A DNA stretch of 64,000 nt, taken from contig NZ_FRCP01000006.1 in the NCBI RefSeq assembly GCF_900142955.1, forward strand, positions 248,001 to 312,000, given 5' to 3'. The notes beneath the pieces are model-generated. The model was given only the letters and a program-made list of their open reading frames with translations, did not search any database and was not told where the DNA came from. Numbering within the stretch: the first letter of the stretch is position 1; every line of letters begins with the position of its first letter. The stretch comes from Anaerosporobacter mobilis DSM 15930 (GTDB lineage: Bacteria > Bacillota > Clostridia > Lachnospirales > Lachnospiraceae). Position numbers and translations under genes: made by a program. Positions 54,076-62,208 of this stretch are shown here, one piece after another.

Positions 54076-54834
54076 ATGAAACACATTTTACTCTTCGCTG
54101 GTACAACAGAAGGACGTATTCTAGCAGAATATCTTAATACATTAAAAATAGCTACACACGCATGTGTAGCCACTGAATATGGTGAACAACTTTTACTAAA
54201 TCTAGAATATGTAGAAACTACATCCACTCGCTTAACAGCAGATGATATGATTTCACTTATAAATCAGGAAGCATTTTCTGCTGTAATTGATGCAACACAT
54301 CCTTATGCAACAATTGTATCAGCCAACATACAATCAGCTTGCCAAGCAACAAACACCATCTACTATCGTGTAATTAGAGAATCTTCTGAGTTACTTGTCA
54401 GAAGTTCACACACAGTATTCGTTGAATCTGTTGAGGATGCGGTTACTTATCTCAAGGAAACCTCAGGTAATATCTTTGTGACCACCGGAAGTAAAGAATT
54501 ATATTCCTATACACAACTTCCTGACTTTAAGACTCGTATCTATGCCAGGACTCTTTCATCACCAAGTGTGGTAAAGGAGTGTTATGAGCTTGGTATTCAA
54601 GGTAAGCACCTCATCGGTATGCAAGGACCATTCTCAGTGGAGCTCAATTACGCTATGCTACTTCATACCCATGCCAAATATCTTGTTACAAAAGAATCTG
54701 GCTTACCAGGTGGTTTCGCCGAGAAAATCGAAGCTGCTAAACAAGCCGGTGTCACTTGTATTATTATAGGCAGACCACAAGATGTAAAAGGATATACCAT
54801 AGATGAGATGAAGAAAATTATCCCCACTCTCTAA
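54076..54834 (+). CDS. cbiJ: Precorrin-6A / cobalt-precorrin-6A reductase
   Basis: NAD(P)H-dependent reduction of the macrocycle. 252 residues: ILLFAGTTEGRILAEYLNTL (nucleotide-binding start), VIDATHPYATIVSANIQ, IFVTTGSKELYSYTQLPDFK, VYARTL-like IYARTLSSPSVV, LIGMQGPFSVELNYAML and LVTKESGLPGGFAEKIEAA, all CbiJ/CobK signatures. GGAGGTCTT precedes ATG. It completes the ring-synthesis set with cbiG but is cut off from it by the two pseudo-subtilase genes. Confidence 0.95.
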   Translation: MKHILLFAGTTEGRILAEYLNTLKIATHACVATEYGEQLLLNLEYVETTSTRLTADDMISLINQEAFSAVIDATHPYATIVSANIQSACQATNTIYYRVIRESSELLVRSSHTVFVESVEDAVTYLKETSGNIFVTTGSKELYSYTQLPDFKTRIYARTLSSPSVVKECYELGIQGKHLIGMQGPFSVELNYAMLLHTHAKYLVTKESGLPGGFAEKIEAAKQAGVTCIIIGRPQDVKGYTIDEMKKIIPTL

Positions 54835-54839
54835 TCCTT

Positions 54840-55253
54840 TTATATTATGACAACTTCCTCTTCCGATACTTCCTTAGCTTCATTGATATGAAACACTTTA
54901 AACACAGGAGAATCTTCTGCCATTAAAGAAACAATTCCATAAAGTAACGTTGAATCATATGCAAGTCTTTTGTCCTCATCCGATGGCCTAGCAGGTGTTT
55001 CCGGGTGCGAATGAAAGTTTCCGATTAATTGTAGATTATTACTGCGAATATCTTTAATGGCGGCAAATTGTTCCTTGGGATCCATTGAGAAATGTTCCCT
55101 ACTAGCATCCGTATTCGTGAGGCAATAAATCTTCTTCACATAAGTTACACCGCTTACAACTATGCCTCCTAGTAAACCACAGGCCTCGTTCGGTAGACCC
55201 TCTTTGGCATGCTTAATGATTGTCTTATACTCTTCTTGTCCAATCTGTATCAA
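54840..55253 (-). CDS. hcyD: JAMM/MPN+ metalloprotease, HcyD/Mec+-type
   Basis: 137 residues with the zinc site of the JAMM fold: Glu of PNEACGLLGG near residue 23, NFHSHPETPARPSDEDKRLA near residue 100 (HxHPxxxxxxSxxD). In the Wolinella HcyD and mycobacterial Mec+ systems such enzymes cut a sulfur-carrier protein, removing a tail after Gly-Gly or releasing the amino-acid product. It is last in the sulfur operon and follows the ThiF-like gene by 8 nt. The symbol is by analogy, not proof. Confidence 0.88.
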   Translation of the reverse strand: MIQIGQEEYKTIIKHAKEGLPNEACGLLGGIVVSGVTYVKKIYCLTNTDASREHFSMDPKEQFAAIKDIRSNNLQLIGNFHSHPETPARPSDEDKRLAYDSTLLYGIVSLMAEDSPVFKVFHINEAKEVSEEEVVII

Positions 55254-55261
55254 CTTAATCC

Positions 55262-56068
55262 CTACTTTCCATCACATTCTGTAAGTTCGTAGTCAATCAA
55301 TTCTGTTATCGTTGGAGCATCTGAACACACAGCACAACCTTTTCCGTGATTCGGCAACTTCACTGTTCGAAACTCCATCTTAAGAGCATCATACGTTAAT
55401 AGTTTTCCAACAAGTAACTCACCGACTCCTAATATGTATTTTAATGCCTCCAACGCTTGTAAGCTTCCTATAACACCACCCATCGCGCCTATAACTCCTG
55501 CTTGCTTACAAGTTGGGACTGCATCTTTTGGTGGCGGTGACTGGAATACGCAACGATAACAAGGCCCCTCACCAGGAACGTACGTCATCAATTGACCTTT
55601 AAACCTTATAATTCCAGCGTGAGAAAATGGTTTTTTTGCCATAACACACGCATCATTAATTAGAAATTTGGCTGGGAAGTTATCAGTACCATCAATAACG
55701 AAATCATATTCCTTGACTAAATCAAGGATATTCTCAGACGTAACAAAGGTATGATACGTATTCACTGTAACATCTGGATTCATCTCATTCATAGTCTCTT
55801 TTGCAGAAGTTACTTTTGGTTTTCCTACATCTTTGGTTGCATGTATGATTTGTCTTTGTAGATTGGATAGATCTACTTCATCCGCATCTACAATACCAAT
55901 GGTGCCAACTCCCGCTGCCGCTAAATACATAGCCACCGGTGCTCCAAGCCCTCCTGCTCCGATAATTAATACTTTAGCATTAAGAAGCTTCTTCTGCCCT
56001 TTCGCACCAACTTCTTGTAATATAATATGTCTCGAATAACGTTCTAACTGCTCATTCGTAAACGCCAT
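55262..56068 (-). CDS. hcyF: ThiF/MoeB/HesA-type sulfur-carrier adenylyltransferase, HcyF-type
   Basis: 268 residues of the E1-like family: RYSRHIILQEVGAKGQKKLL, nucleotide loop LIIGAGGLGAPVAMYLAAAG, DADEVDLSNLQRQIIH, VIDGTDNFPAKFLINDACV, and two zinc Cys pairs (CYRC and CAVC). It activates the carrier's C-terminal Gly as acyl-adenylate for sulfur loading. Its ATG overlaps the carrier's stop (TAATG), showing they work together. No rhodanese domain. Confidence 0.92.
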   Translation of the reverse strand: MAFTNEQLERYSRHIILQEVGAKGQKKLLNAKVLIIGAGGLGAPVAMYLAAAGVGTIGIVDADEVDLSNLQRQIIHATKDVGKPKVTSAKETMNEMNPDVTVNTYHTFVTSENILDLVKEYDFVIDGTDNFPAKFLINDACVMAKKPFSHAGIIRFKGQLMTYVPGEGPCYRCVFQSPPPKDAVPTCKQAGVIGAMGGVIGSLQALEALKYILGVGELLVGKLLTYDALKMEFRTVKLPNHGKGCAVCSDAPTITELIDYELTECDGK

Positions 56069-56277
56069 TAGAAGCTCCCTCCTCCCATAAAGTACAAGAA
56101 CTCTACAAAATCATTTTCTTTTAATACGGTTTCTTCAAAAGCTTTGGAATCGACGAATTCTTCATTTATACTCACTGTAACATATAGGGGATTTTCTACT
56201 TTGACAACTTCAATTAACTTTGCAATTGAAATTCCCTCTTCTACTTCTGTTTTCTTACCCGCAACTGTTATATTCAT
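56068..56277 (-). CDS. hcyS: ThiS/MoaD-like sulfur carrier with C-terminal tail after Gly-Gly (HcyS-type)
   Basis: 69-residue ubiquitin-like protein: MNITVAGKKTEVEEGISIAK, VTVSINEEFVDSKAF, ENDFVEFLYFMGGGSF. Ordinary ThiS ends exactly in Gly-Gly; here GGG is followed by SF, so the chain must be trimmed before adenylation. The JAMM-protease gene two places on fits that job. Residues VEFLYFMGGG are the classic ThiS-like tail. Thiamine genes are absent, while sulfate reduction and metY genes surround it. Confidence 0.9.
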   Translation of the reverse strand: MNITVAGKKTEVEEGISIAKLIEVVKVENPLYVTVSINEEFVDSKAFEETVLKENDFVEFLYFMGGGSF

Positions 56278-56341
56278 GTGATACCTCCATTCAATCTATT
56301 CTTATATGTATTCTACTATTGTCAACTTACTATCATAATCG

Positions 56342-56662
56342 CTAAAGGATAAATTCTTCTATCAATTCTTTTATTTCTTCTCTTTTCTTTACTCCATGGC
56401 TATGATTTACAACCTTCCCATCAACAAATACAACGAACGTTGGTGCTCCCATAACAAGATAACGATCCGCAAGTTCCATATCGAAGTTCACATTGACCTT
56501 AACAATCTTAACTTGTTCACCATATTCCTCTGCTAGTTGTGATAGAATTGGAGACATCTGTTTACATGGAATGCAAGAATCCGAATAAAAATCCACCAAT
56601 ACAGGTCCCTTGGCTTGCAACACTTCAACCTCAAAACTATCTTGATTCACTCGGATTGCCAT
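56342..56662 (-). CDS. Thioredoxin
   Basis: 106 residues, thioredoxin fold with active site CIPCKQMSPIL near residues 30-40 (Cys-Ile-Pro-Cys rather than Cys-Gly-Pro-Cys) and the cis-Pro MGAPTFVVFVDG near residue 75. In a sulfur operon it may supply electrons to APS reduction or release persulfide/thiocarboxylate sulfur. Follows the TusA-like gene with a 34-nt gap. Confidence 0.92.
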   Translation of the reverse strand: MAIRVNQDSFEVEVLQAKGPVLVDFYSDSCIPCKQMSPILSQLAEEYGEQVKIVKVNVNFDMELADRYLVMGAPTFVVFVDGKVVNHSHGVKKREEIKELIEEFIL

Positions 56663-56696
56663 AAACTCACCTCCTGTTTTCTATTTAATTGCCTTC

Positions 56697-56942
56697 TCAC
56701 TCTTCTACCTTCTTAACCAAAAGGTTATAGGTACCATCACCATTATCAAGTAATTTTAGAATCTGATGTCCTTCCTCTTTCAGACTTCGTGGTACATTCT
56801 GAACTGGTTCTCCGTCATTCATCTTAACCGATAGCACCTGACCGTCCTCTAACTCTTCAATAGCTACCTTTGCTTTTACGAATGTCAGTGGACATACCAC
56901 GTCTGTAATATCAACGGTATCATCAATCTTAAATTCAGCCAT
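56697..56942 (-). CDS. TusA/SirA-like sulfur-transfer protein
   Basis: 81 residues with the CPxxxxK motif (VVCPLTFVKAKVAIEELEDG), the TusA-family sulfur-accepting Cys, and a C-terminal two-layer fold (HQILKLLDNGDGTYNLLVKK). Likely carries persulfide sulfur from the sulfite reductase step to the carrier. It starts 8 nt inside the end of the sulfite reductase gene. Confidence 0.88.
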   Translation of the reverse strand: MAEFKIDDTVDITDVVCPLTFVKAKVAIEELEDGQVLSVKMNDGEPVQNVPRSLKEEGHQILKLLDNGDGTYNLLVKKVEE

Positions 56943-57795
56943 TATATGCCTCCTCTACTACCTCTTGAAATGTATCCCAACCTACACGGTCAATGGTAAA
57001 CTTGAATCGCTCACTAGGTTTTCCATTGTCATTAAAAAATTGTATTGCCGCATCGGTTATACGATATAATTGCTCTTCTGATTTAACTAATGGTAAGATA
57101 CTAGATCCTTTATTAATGGTATTACCAAACAAACCTCCAAAAGAAAGAATATACGCTTCCTCACCATCCCATGCTTCTGTAGGACAGGCTTTTGCACAAC
57201 GACCGCAATAATTACATTTGCTTTCATCTAGAAGAATATTGTCTCCTTCAATCTTAATCGCACCTACACGACATGCCTTCTCACATACTCCACAGAAGAT
57301 ACATTTGTCTTTTTCCCATTGAATATCTAAAGCACCTTTTACACCGATGTCATTCTCTTCCGCCTTTAGGCAGTTATTCTGACAACCTGTAACACCAAAT
57401 TTAAACTTATGAGGTAATTCTCTCGCATAATATCTCTGATCAAGTTCTGTTGCAATCTTATAGCAATCCACATTACCGCTTGGACATACCGTATTACCTT
57501 GGCAAGCTGTAACCGTTCGAACTCTAGGCCCACAAACTCCAGGTTTACAACCACCCTTAGCTAATTCTTCTTTCACTTCTTCTATATCTTCAACACGAAT
57601 GTAAGGAATCTCTACACCTTGACGGGAGGTTAGATGTACATATCCATTACCAAACTTATCTGCTACTTTGTATATCACTTGAAGATTCTCTGATGTTAAC
57701 GTACCACCTACAACCTGTAAGCGTAGTGAGAATCTTCCTTTTTGCTTCTGGCGCATAAATCCACCTTTTTTCAAAGCACTATAATCAATTGCCAC
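56935..57795 (-). CDS. Small siroheme sulfite reductase with ferredoxin domain
   Basis: 286 residues. After a nitrite/sulfite-reductase ferredoxin-like half-domain (FSLRLQVVGGTLTSENLQVI), the siroheme/[4Fe-4S] Cys set appears: ACQGNTVCPSG (CxxxxxC) and GVTGCQNNCLKAEENDIGVK (CxxxC), followed by two 4Fe-4S clusters (CIFCGVCEKACRVGA and CNYCGRCAKACPTEA). One-domain architecture as in the AsrC/Fsr-like group. The start is GTG with AAAGGAGAG upstream. It would reduce sulfite to sulfide; siroheme would come from the precorrin-2 dehydrogenase product. Confidence 0.9.
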   Translation of the reverse strand: MAIDYSALKKGGFMRQKQKGRFSLRLQVVGGTLTSENLQVIYKVADKFGNGYVHLTSRQGVEIPYIRVEDIEEVKEELAKGGCKPGVCGPRVRTVTACQGNTVCPSGNVDCYKIATELDQRYYARELPHKFKFGVTGCQNNCLKAEENDIGVKGALDIQWEKDKCIFCGVCEKACRVGAIKIEGDNILLDESKCNYCGRCAKACPTEAWDGEEAYILSFGGLFGNTINKGSSILPLVKSEEQLYRITDAAIQFFNDNGKPSERFKFTIDRVGWDTFQEVVEEAYNG

Positions 57796-57856
57796 TATAC
57801 TCTCTCCTTTATGTTAATTTGATTTTGGCGTCACCTTATGCTGAATTCCAGCACGA

Positions 57857-59098
57857 TTAACTGTTTTCAATTGCCCCCTTAAAGTCCGCAATCAAATCCT
57901 CTATATCTTCAATCCCAACACTAATACGTATCAAATCCTCATATACCCCTGCATTTACCTTCTCTGTACTAGAACTTGAATGATAGATGGTAGACGCAGG
58001 ATGGATTACTAGCGTCTTCGTGTCTCCTATGTTAGATACCTTCAATGCGTATTTAAGATTATTAATAACCTGAAATGCTTTTTCTTTTGATCCCATTCTT
58101 ATGGTCACCATACCACCGTATCCATTATGAAACTGCTTCTTCGCAGTCTCATGGTATGGGCTACTTTCTAATCCTGGATAGTTCACATATTCTACCTGTT
58201 TGCAAGTTTCAAACCATCTCGCTAATGCTAATGCATTGGCACAAGTACGTTCCATTCGAAGCCCTAAGGTCTCAAGTCCTAAGCAATTAAGATACGAGTT
58301 AAACGGCGACAAACATGCACCTGTATTGCGAAATAGTGCTTCTCTTAGTTTTGCAACATATGCATATGGTCCCATCTTTTTATATTTCATAATCTGAGGA
58401 TACTGTTTCTCATTCCACTTAAACTTACCACTATCCGTTATTACTCCACTAATAGAATTGCCGCTACCGTTGATATACTTTGAGGAGGAGTGAATGACGA
58501 TATCCGCGCCTAACTGTAGTGGTTTTACAAGATACGGTGTTGCTATCGTATTATCAACGATGAATAGAATATTATGTTTCTTAGCAACCGCGGCAATTGC
58601 CTCAATATCGAGTACGTCTAACTTGGGATTACCAATGATCTCAGCAAAGATTACCTTGGTACGTTCTGTAATATTCTTCTCAATTTCTTCTGGTGTTAAC
58701 TGAAGAACATATTTTGTATGTATATCAAATGCTTCTAAATCTTTGAATAGCCCAATTGTCCCACCGAATATTCCTATACTCGATATAATCTCATCAGAAC
58801 TTTGCACTACATTCATAATGGCGTTGAAGATTGCTGCCATTCCTGATGCGCACGCCACGGTACTAATTCCACCTTCTAGATTCGTAATCCGTTGTTCGAA
58901 GGAGGTATTGGTTGGATTACTAACTCTTGTATAAGAATAACCCGGCATAGCGTTCACAAAAACTTTTTCTAGCTTCTCTGCCGATTCCTGTTCAAAGGCA
59001 CTAGCTTGATAGATTGGAGTTAGCGTTGCACCAGTCCTCTTATCGCCTTCTACATTACTATGTAGCAAAGCTGTATTGAACTTTATCGTTTCTTCCAT
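57857..59098 (-). CDS. metY: O-acetylhomoserine sulfhydrylase
   Basis: PLP enzyme of the Cys/Met gamma family. 413 residues: HSNVEGDKRTGATLTPIYQA, YSYTRVSNPTNTSFEQRI, VACASGMAAIFNAIM, VDNTIATPYLVKPLQLGADI, the PLP-lysine in VIHSSSKYINGSGNSISGV, and the C-terminal SNIGDTKTLVIHPASTIYHS. In this operon its sulfur donor may be the carrier-protein thiocarboxylate rather than free sulfide, as described for Wolinella succinogenes. It follows element A3. Confidence 0.95.
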   Translation of the reverse strand: MEETIKFNTALLHSNVEGDKRTGATLTPIYQASAFEQESAEKLEKVFVNAMPGYSYTRVSNPTNTSFEQRITNLEGGISTVACASGMAAIFNAIMNVVQSSDEIISSIGIFGGTIGLFKDLEAFDIHTKYVLQLTPEEIEKNITERTKVIFAEIIGNPKLDVLDIEAIAAVAKKHNILFIVDNTIATPYLVKPLQLGADIVIHSSSKYINGSGNSISGVITDSGKFKWNEKQYPQIMKYKKMGPYAYVAKLREALFRNTGACLSPFNSYLNCLGLETLGLRMERTCANALALARWFETCKQVEYVNYPGLESSPYHETAKKQFHNGYGGMVTIRMGSKEKAFQVINNLKYALKVSNIGDTKTLVIHPASTIYHSSSSTEKVNAGVYEDLIRISVGIEDIEDLIADFKGAIENS

Positions 59099-59128
59099 AA
59101 TTCTCCCCCCATTTCATAGCACTTGCTG

Positions 59129-59266
59129 GAAAACTCTTCTACATTTTCACGGCTTCTATGCTGGCGTACTATGACACCAAACACGCTACACATCTAAGTA
59201 CTTCTAAGTGTTTTTTAGTCAAAGTACACCAGTATAGAATCAATAATATGTTACTAAGAGTTTTGC
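59129..59266. repeat. Long-hairpin intergenic element, copy A3
   Basis: 138 nt between cysN and metY. Ends GGAAAACTCTT and AAGAGTTTTGC are inverted; inside, CTATGCTGGCGTACTATGAC pairs with GTCAAAGTACACCAGTATAG. The CTAAGTACTTCTAAG tip recalls copy A1, but the GC-rich core is absent. A decayed repeat (TCATA...GCTGG at 59115 and 59281) may flank it; this is weak. Confidence 0.75.
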
Positions 59267-59311
59267 TTATCTACGTTGATCATACACAAGCGCTGGTCAA
59301 TCGCTGTAAAC

Positions 59312-61024
59312 TTATATCACCCAGTAGTTACCATGGAATACTACCCAGCGGTAGGTATCGAAAGATAACCATTTATTCAAGAATGCAACTTCACTTCTTT
59401 CATCTAATTCTTTGTATTCTTGTAAGAATTGTTTTAATTCTTCCTCAGAATTTACTTTCGCTGCGAAGCCTCTTCCGTTTGTAATCGGATGACCTCCATA
59501 ACGATACTCTTGTAATGGGAAAATATCAGCAATCTTTCCATCTCTAATTTGAATTGCTACTTTATCACGTAATTCCAAGATATCAAAATTCCCTGGATAC
59601 TCGTAACTCTCCCCTTTTAGTGGAATCGCATCTCCAATTGTATATGTATTCGATGTCACACTTGTTTTGTTTACTGTAAATTGGTCTACATTATAGTAAA
59701 ATTCTTCGAAGATATCTCCTCTTGCTTTCAATTTACCATTACGGAACGTCTCTAACTCTTTGTTCTCTTTCTCTTCCTCTGCCTGTGTTATAATTCCACC
59801 ACCTGCAACATCATACCCATCAACGATTACAAATCTTCCTGTTACCTGACTTTGAGAGAATTGATCAAATGCAACTGGCTCTTTGGTGGTTATAATAACC
59901 TCAGCAACATCATTGAGCGCTACCTTTTGAACCTGTTCACTTGAATCCAAACTAGAAGCATCGATAACTTTGATAATCTCTTCTAATTCTCCTTCAATTT
60001 CCCTCGTTGCTAACTTAATCTTATATGTCTTATTCTTAATTAAATTATTCTTACCCATCCAGAAGATACTTGCACGGAAGGAGTTCGTTACAAGCGGTTT
60101 ACTATCCTCAAAGGCAATTATTTCTCCACGTTTATTAAAGAATTCATCACTAACCGTGATTCCCACTGCCTGACCTGCTGATACAACATCTGTCTTATCC
60201 CTGTCTGCCCAGTATTCAATTGTCTTAACCGTCGTCTTCTTGCCCTCTGGATATATGGTAATCTTATCGCCTACCTGTAGAGTCCCTGACTCAATACGGC
60301 CTGCAATAATTCTGCGGTCATCAAATTTATAAACATCTTGAATAGGAAAACGAAGCGGTTTCTTATCAAGGCCTTTTTCTTTCTCGATACTATCCATTGC
60401 CTCGATCACAGACTTCCCTTTGAACCAATCTAATTTATCTGATTTCTCCAATATATTCTCCCCGTAATAGGCTGAAATCGGAATATAATCAATTGGTTTG
60501 ATGTTAAGCGTATCAAGGAATTCCGTCATGTCCTTCTTAACCGATTCATATACTTCCTTCGAATAATCAACCAGGTCCATCTTGTTCAACACAACATAAA
60601 CTTTCTTGATTCCAATTAAGGATAGAATATATGCATGTCGCTTCGACTGTTCTTGTACACCTTCCTTGGCATCAATGATAAGAAATGCCGCTTCTGCATT
60701 GGCTGCACCTGAAATCATATTCTTAAGGAATTCCTTATGACCTGGAGCATCAATAATTACATACTCTCTCTTCTCTGTTTGAAACTGAATCTGTGTGGTA
60801 TCAATGGTTATCCCTTGCTTTTGTTCCTCTTCAAATGCGTCTAATAAATACGCATATTCGAATGGTTTTCCTGTCTCCTTAGCAATCTTTTTAACCTTAT
60901 CAATCGTCCCCTGTGGTAACGAATGTGTATCATATAATAAGCGCCCAATAACCGTCGACTTACCATGATCAACATGCCCTACAACTACTATCTTTAATCT
61001 ATCTATATTTTCAATCTGAGCCAT
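59312..61024 (-). CDS. cysN: Sulfate adenylyltransferase subunit 1 (GTPase)
   Basis: 570 residues from ATG at 61024 (in-frame starts at 61036 and 61069 also exist). An EF-Tu-like GTPase driving APS synthesis: G1 VVGHVDHGKSTVIGRLL, G3 IIDAPGHKEFLKNM, G4 VLNKMDLVDYS, then beta-barrel domains. The C-terminal ~100 residues (YEYPGNFDILELRDKVAIQI, then YGGHPITNGRGFAAKV) are an extra region; no APS-kinase domain is present. It pairs with CysD. Confidence 0.93.
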   Translation of the reverse strand: MAQIENIDRLKIVVVGHVDHGKSTVIGRLLYDTHSLPQGTIDKVKKIAKETGKPFEYAYLLDAFEEEQKQGITIDTTQIQFQTEKREYVIIDAPGHKEFLKNMISGAANAEAAFLIIDAKEGVQEQSKRHAYILSLIGIKKVYVVLNKMDLVDYSKEVYESVKKDMTEFLDTLNIKPIDYIPISAYYGENILEKSDKLDWFKGKSVIEAMDSIEKEKGLDKKPLRFPIQDVYKFDDRRIIAGRIESGTLQVGDKITIYPEGKKTTVKTIEYWADRDKTDVVSAGQAVGITVSDEFFNKRGEIIAFEDSKPLVTNSFRASIFWMGKNNLIKNKTYKIKLATREIEGELEEIIKVIDASSLDSSEQVQKVALNDVAEVIITTKEPVAFDQFSQSQVTGRFVIVDGYDVAGGGIITQAEEEKENKELETFRNGKLKARGDIFEEFYYNVDQFTVNKTSVTSNTYTIGDAIPLKGESYEYPGNFDILELRDKVAIQIRDGKIADIFPLQEYRYGGHPITNGRGFAAKVNSEEELKQFLQEYKELDERSEVAFLNKWLSFDTYRWVVFHGNYWVI

Positions 61025-61074
61025 ATTAATAACCATACCCTTTCTATCGCCTGCTTTTGAAGCAGACACAATTT

Positions 61075-61875
61075 TTACATGTATCCGTCTTTGCGTAACT
61101 TTTGCATTGCATAAGAATCTTCCTGGTCTTGTGCTCTTCCGGCACGTTCACTTACTGTTGTGTGCTTCAACTCTTCTATAATATCTGCAACTGATGTTGC
61201 ATTCGAATCAATCTTACCTGTACAAGGCGCACAACCTAAACTACGATAACGTTTACCATCTCTTGCAAAATACAAATCGATAATAGGCATATTTTCTCTT
61301 TTGATATACTCCCAGATATCAATTTCATTCCAATGCAATAGCGGATGCACTCGGATATGATTACCCTTTGGAAAATCTGTCTTAAACTGATCCCAAAGTT
61401 CAGGTGGTTGGTTAGAATAATCCCACTCATCATTTTTATTACGTTCTGAGAACACTCTCTCTTTCGAGCGAGAACCTTCTTCATCACGACGAACACCAAC
61501 GATCAAACCATCAAACTCGTATTTCTTAACTACTTGTTGTAATCCTTCTGTCTTCAATGCCTTACAGCATACTAATCTACCTTGTTCAGGTCCCATTCCA
61601 GCATCAATTGCTTCCCAGTTTGTATGTACGATTAAGTCTAAGTTTAATTCTTTCGCCACCTTATCACGATAAGCAATCATCTCTGGAATCTTGTAAGTAG
61701 TATCTACATGAATGAATGGAAATGGACAATGTCCAAAAAATGCTTTCTTTGCTAACCATAATAAAACTGTAGAATCCTTTCCGATTGACCAAAGCATACC
61801 AAGCTTTCCTAATTTCTTGTACGCTTCCCTTAGAATAAATATACTTTCCGCTTCCAATGTATCCAAATGATCCAT
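61075..61875 (-). CDS. cysD: Sulfate adenylyltransferase subunit 2
   Basis: ATP-sulfurylase catalytic subunit of the PP-loop superfamily: [20 protein letters not shown] (SGGKDS-like loop) near residue 30, [35 protein letters not shown] and [14 protein letters not shown]. 266 residues, slightly shorter than the usual ~300. AAGGAGGAATAAT precedes ATG. With CysN it makes APS from sulfate; AprBA would take that on. Confidence 0.95.
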   Translation of the reverse strand: MDHLDTLEAESIFILREAYKKLGKLGMLWSIGKDSTVLLWLAKKAFFGHCPFPFIHVDTTYKIPEMIAYRDKVAKELNLDLIVHTNWEAIDAGMGPEQGRLVCCKALKTEGLQQVVKKYEFDGLIVGVRRDEEGSRSKERVFSERNKNDEWDYSNQPPELWDQFKTDFPKGNHIRVHPLLHWNEIDIWEYIKRENMPIIDLYFARDGKRYRSLGCAPCTGKIDSNATSVADIIEELKHTTVSERAGRAQDQEDSYAMQKLRKDGYM

Positions 61876-61893
61876 ATTATTCCTCCTTATTAT

Positions 61894-62208
61894 CTAATAC
61901 TTATTAGATTCCTTACGATTGATTACAATCGTTTGATTCTCTCCATTAGGGTTCTCAATTAACCAAGTTACAATATCTTCTTCACACTTTGTAGAAAGAT
62001 GACTTCCTCTTCCTCCAATGTCCGCTCCAAGATATAAAGAAATTGCTCCGAATTTGCATTCTTTCACGCAAGAGGCACAACCCCAACAATCTTTTGGATA
62101 CTCAATATATGCCTTCTTATTCTCATTTATTGATAGCAAACTCCCTGGACAAACCGTGGTACACATCTTACAACCAGTACATTTGCTTTGACTAATTGCT
62201 ATGCTCAT
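61894..62208 (-). CDS. aprB: 4Fe-4S ferredoxin-type subunit, AprB-like
   Basis: 104 residues from ATG at 62208, which has GAGG 8 nt upstream (a GTG at 62217 is an alternative). Two clusters: CTGCKMCTTVCPGSL and CWGCASCVKECKFGA. A C-terminal ~40-residue tail follows (GSHLSTKCEEDIVTWLIENP, then QTIVINRK). It overlaps aprA by 17 nt. As in dissimilatory-type APS reductase it would pass electrons to AprA. Confidence 0.88.
   Translation of the reverse strand: MSIAISQSKCTGCKMCTTVCPGSLLSINENKKAYIEYPKDCWGCASCVKECKFGAISLYLGADIGGRGSHLSTKCEEDIVTWLIENPNGENQTIVINRKESNKY

Noticed and set aside
55262..56277. ThiF/ThiS-like pair as thiamine or molybdopterin genes
   Set aside because: No thiG, thiH, moa or moe genes nearby; carrier tail, JAMM protease and metY point to amino-acid sulfur transfer.
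59115..59297. TCATA...GCTGG as a target duplication of copy A3
   Set aside because: Only the edges of the two 16-17 nt segments match; could be chance.
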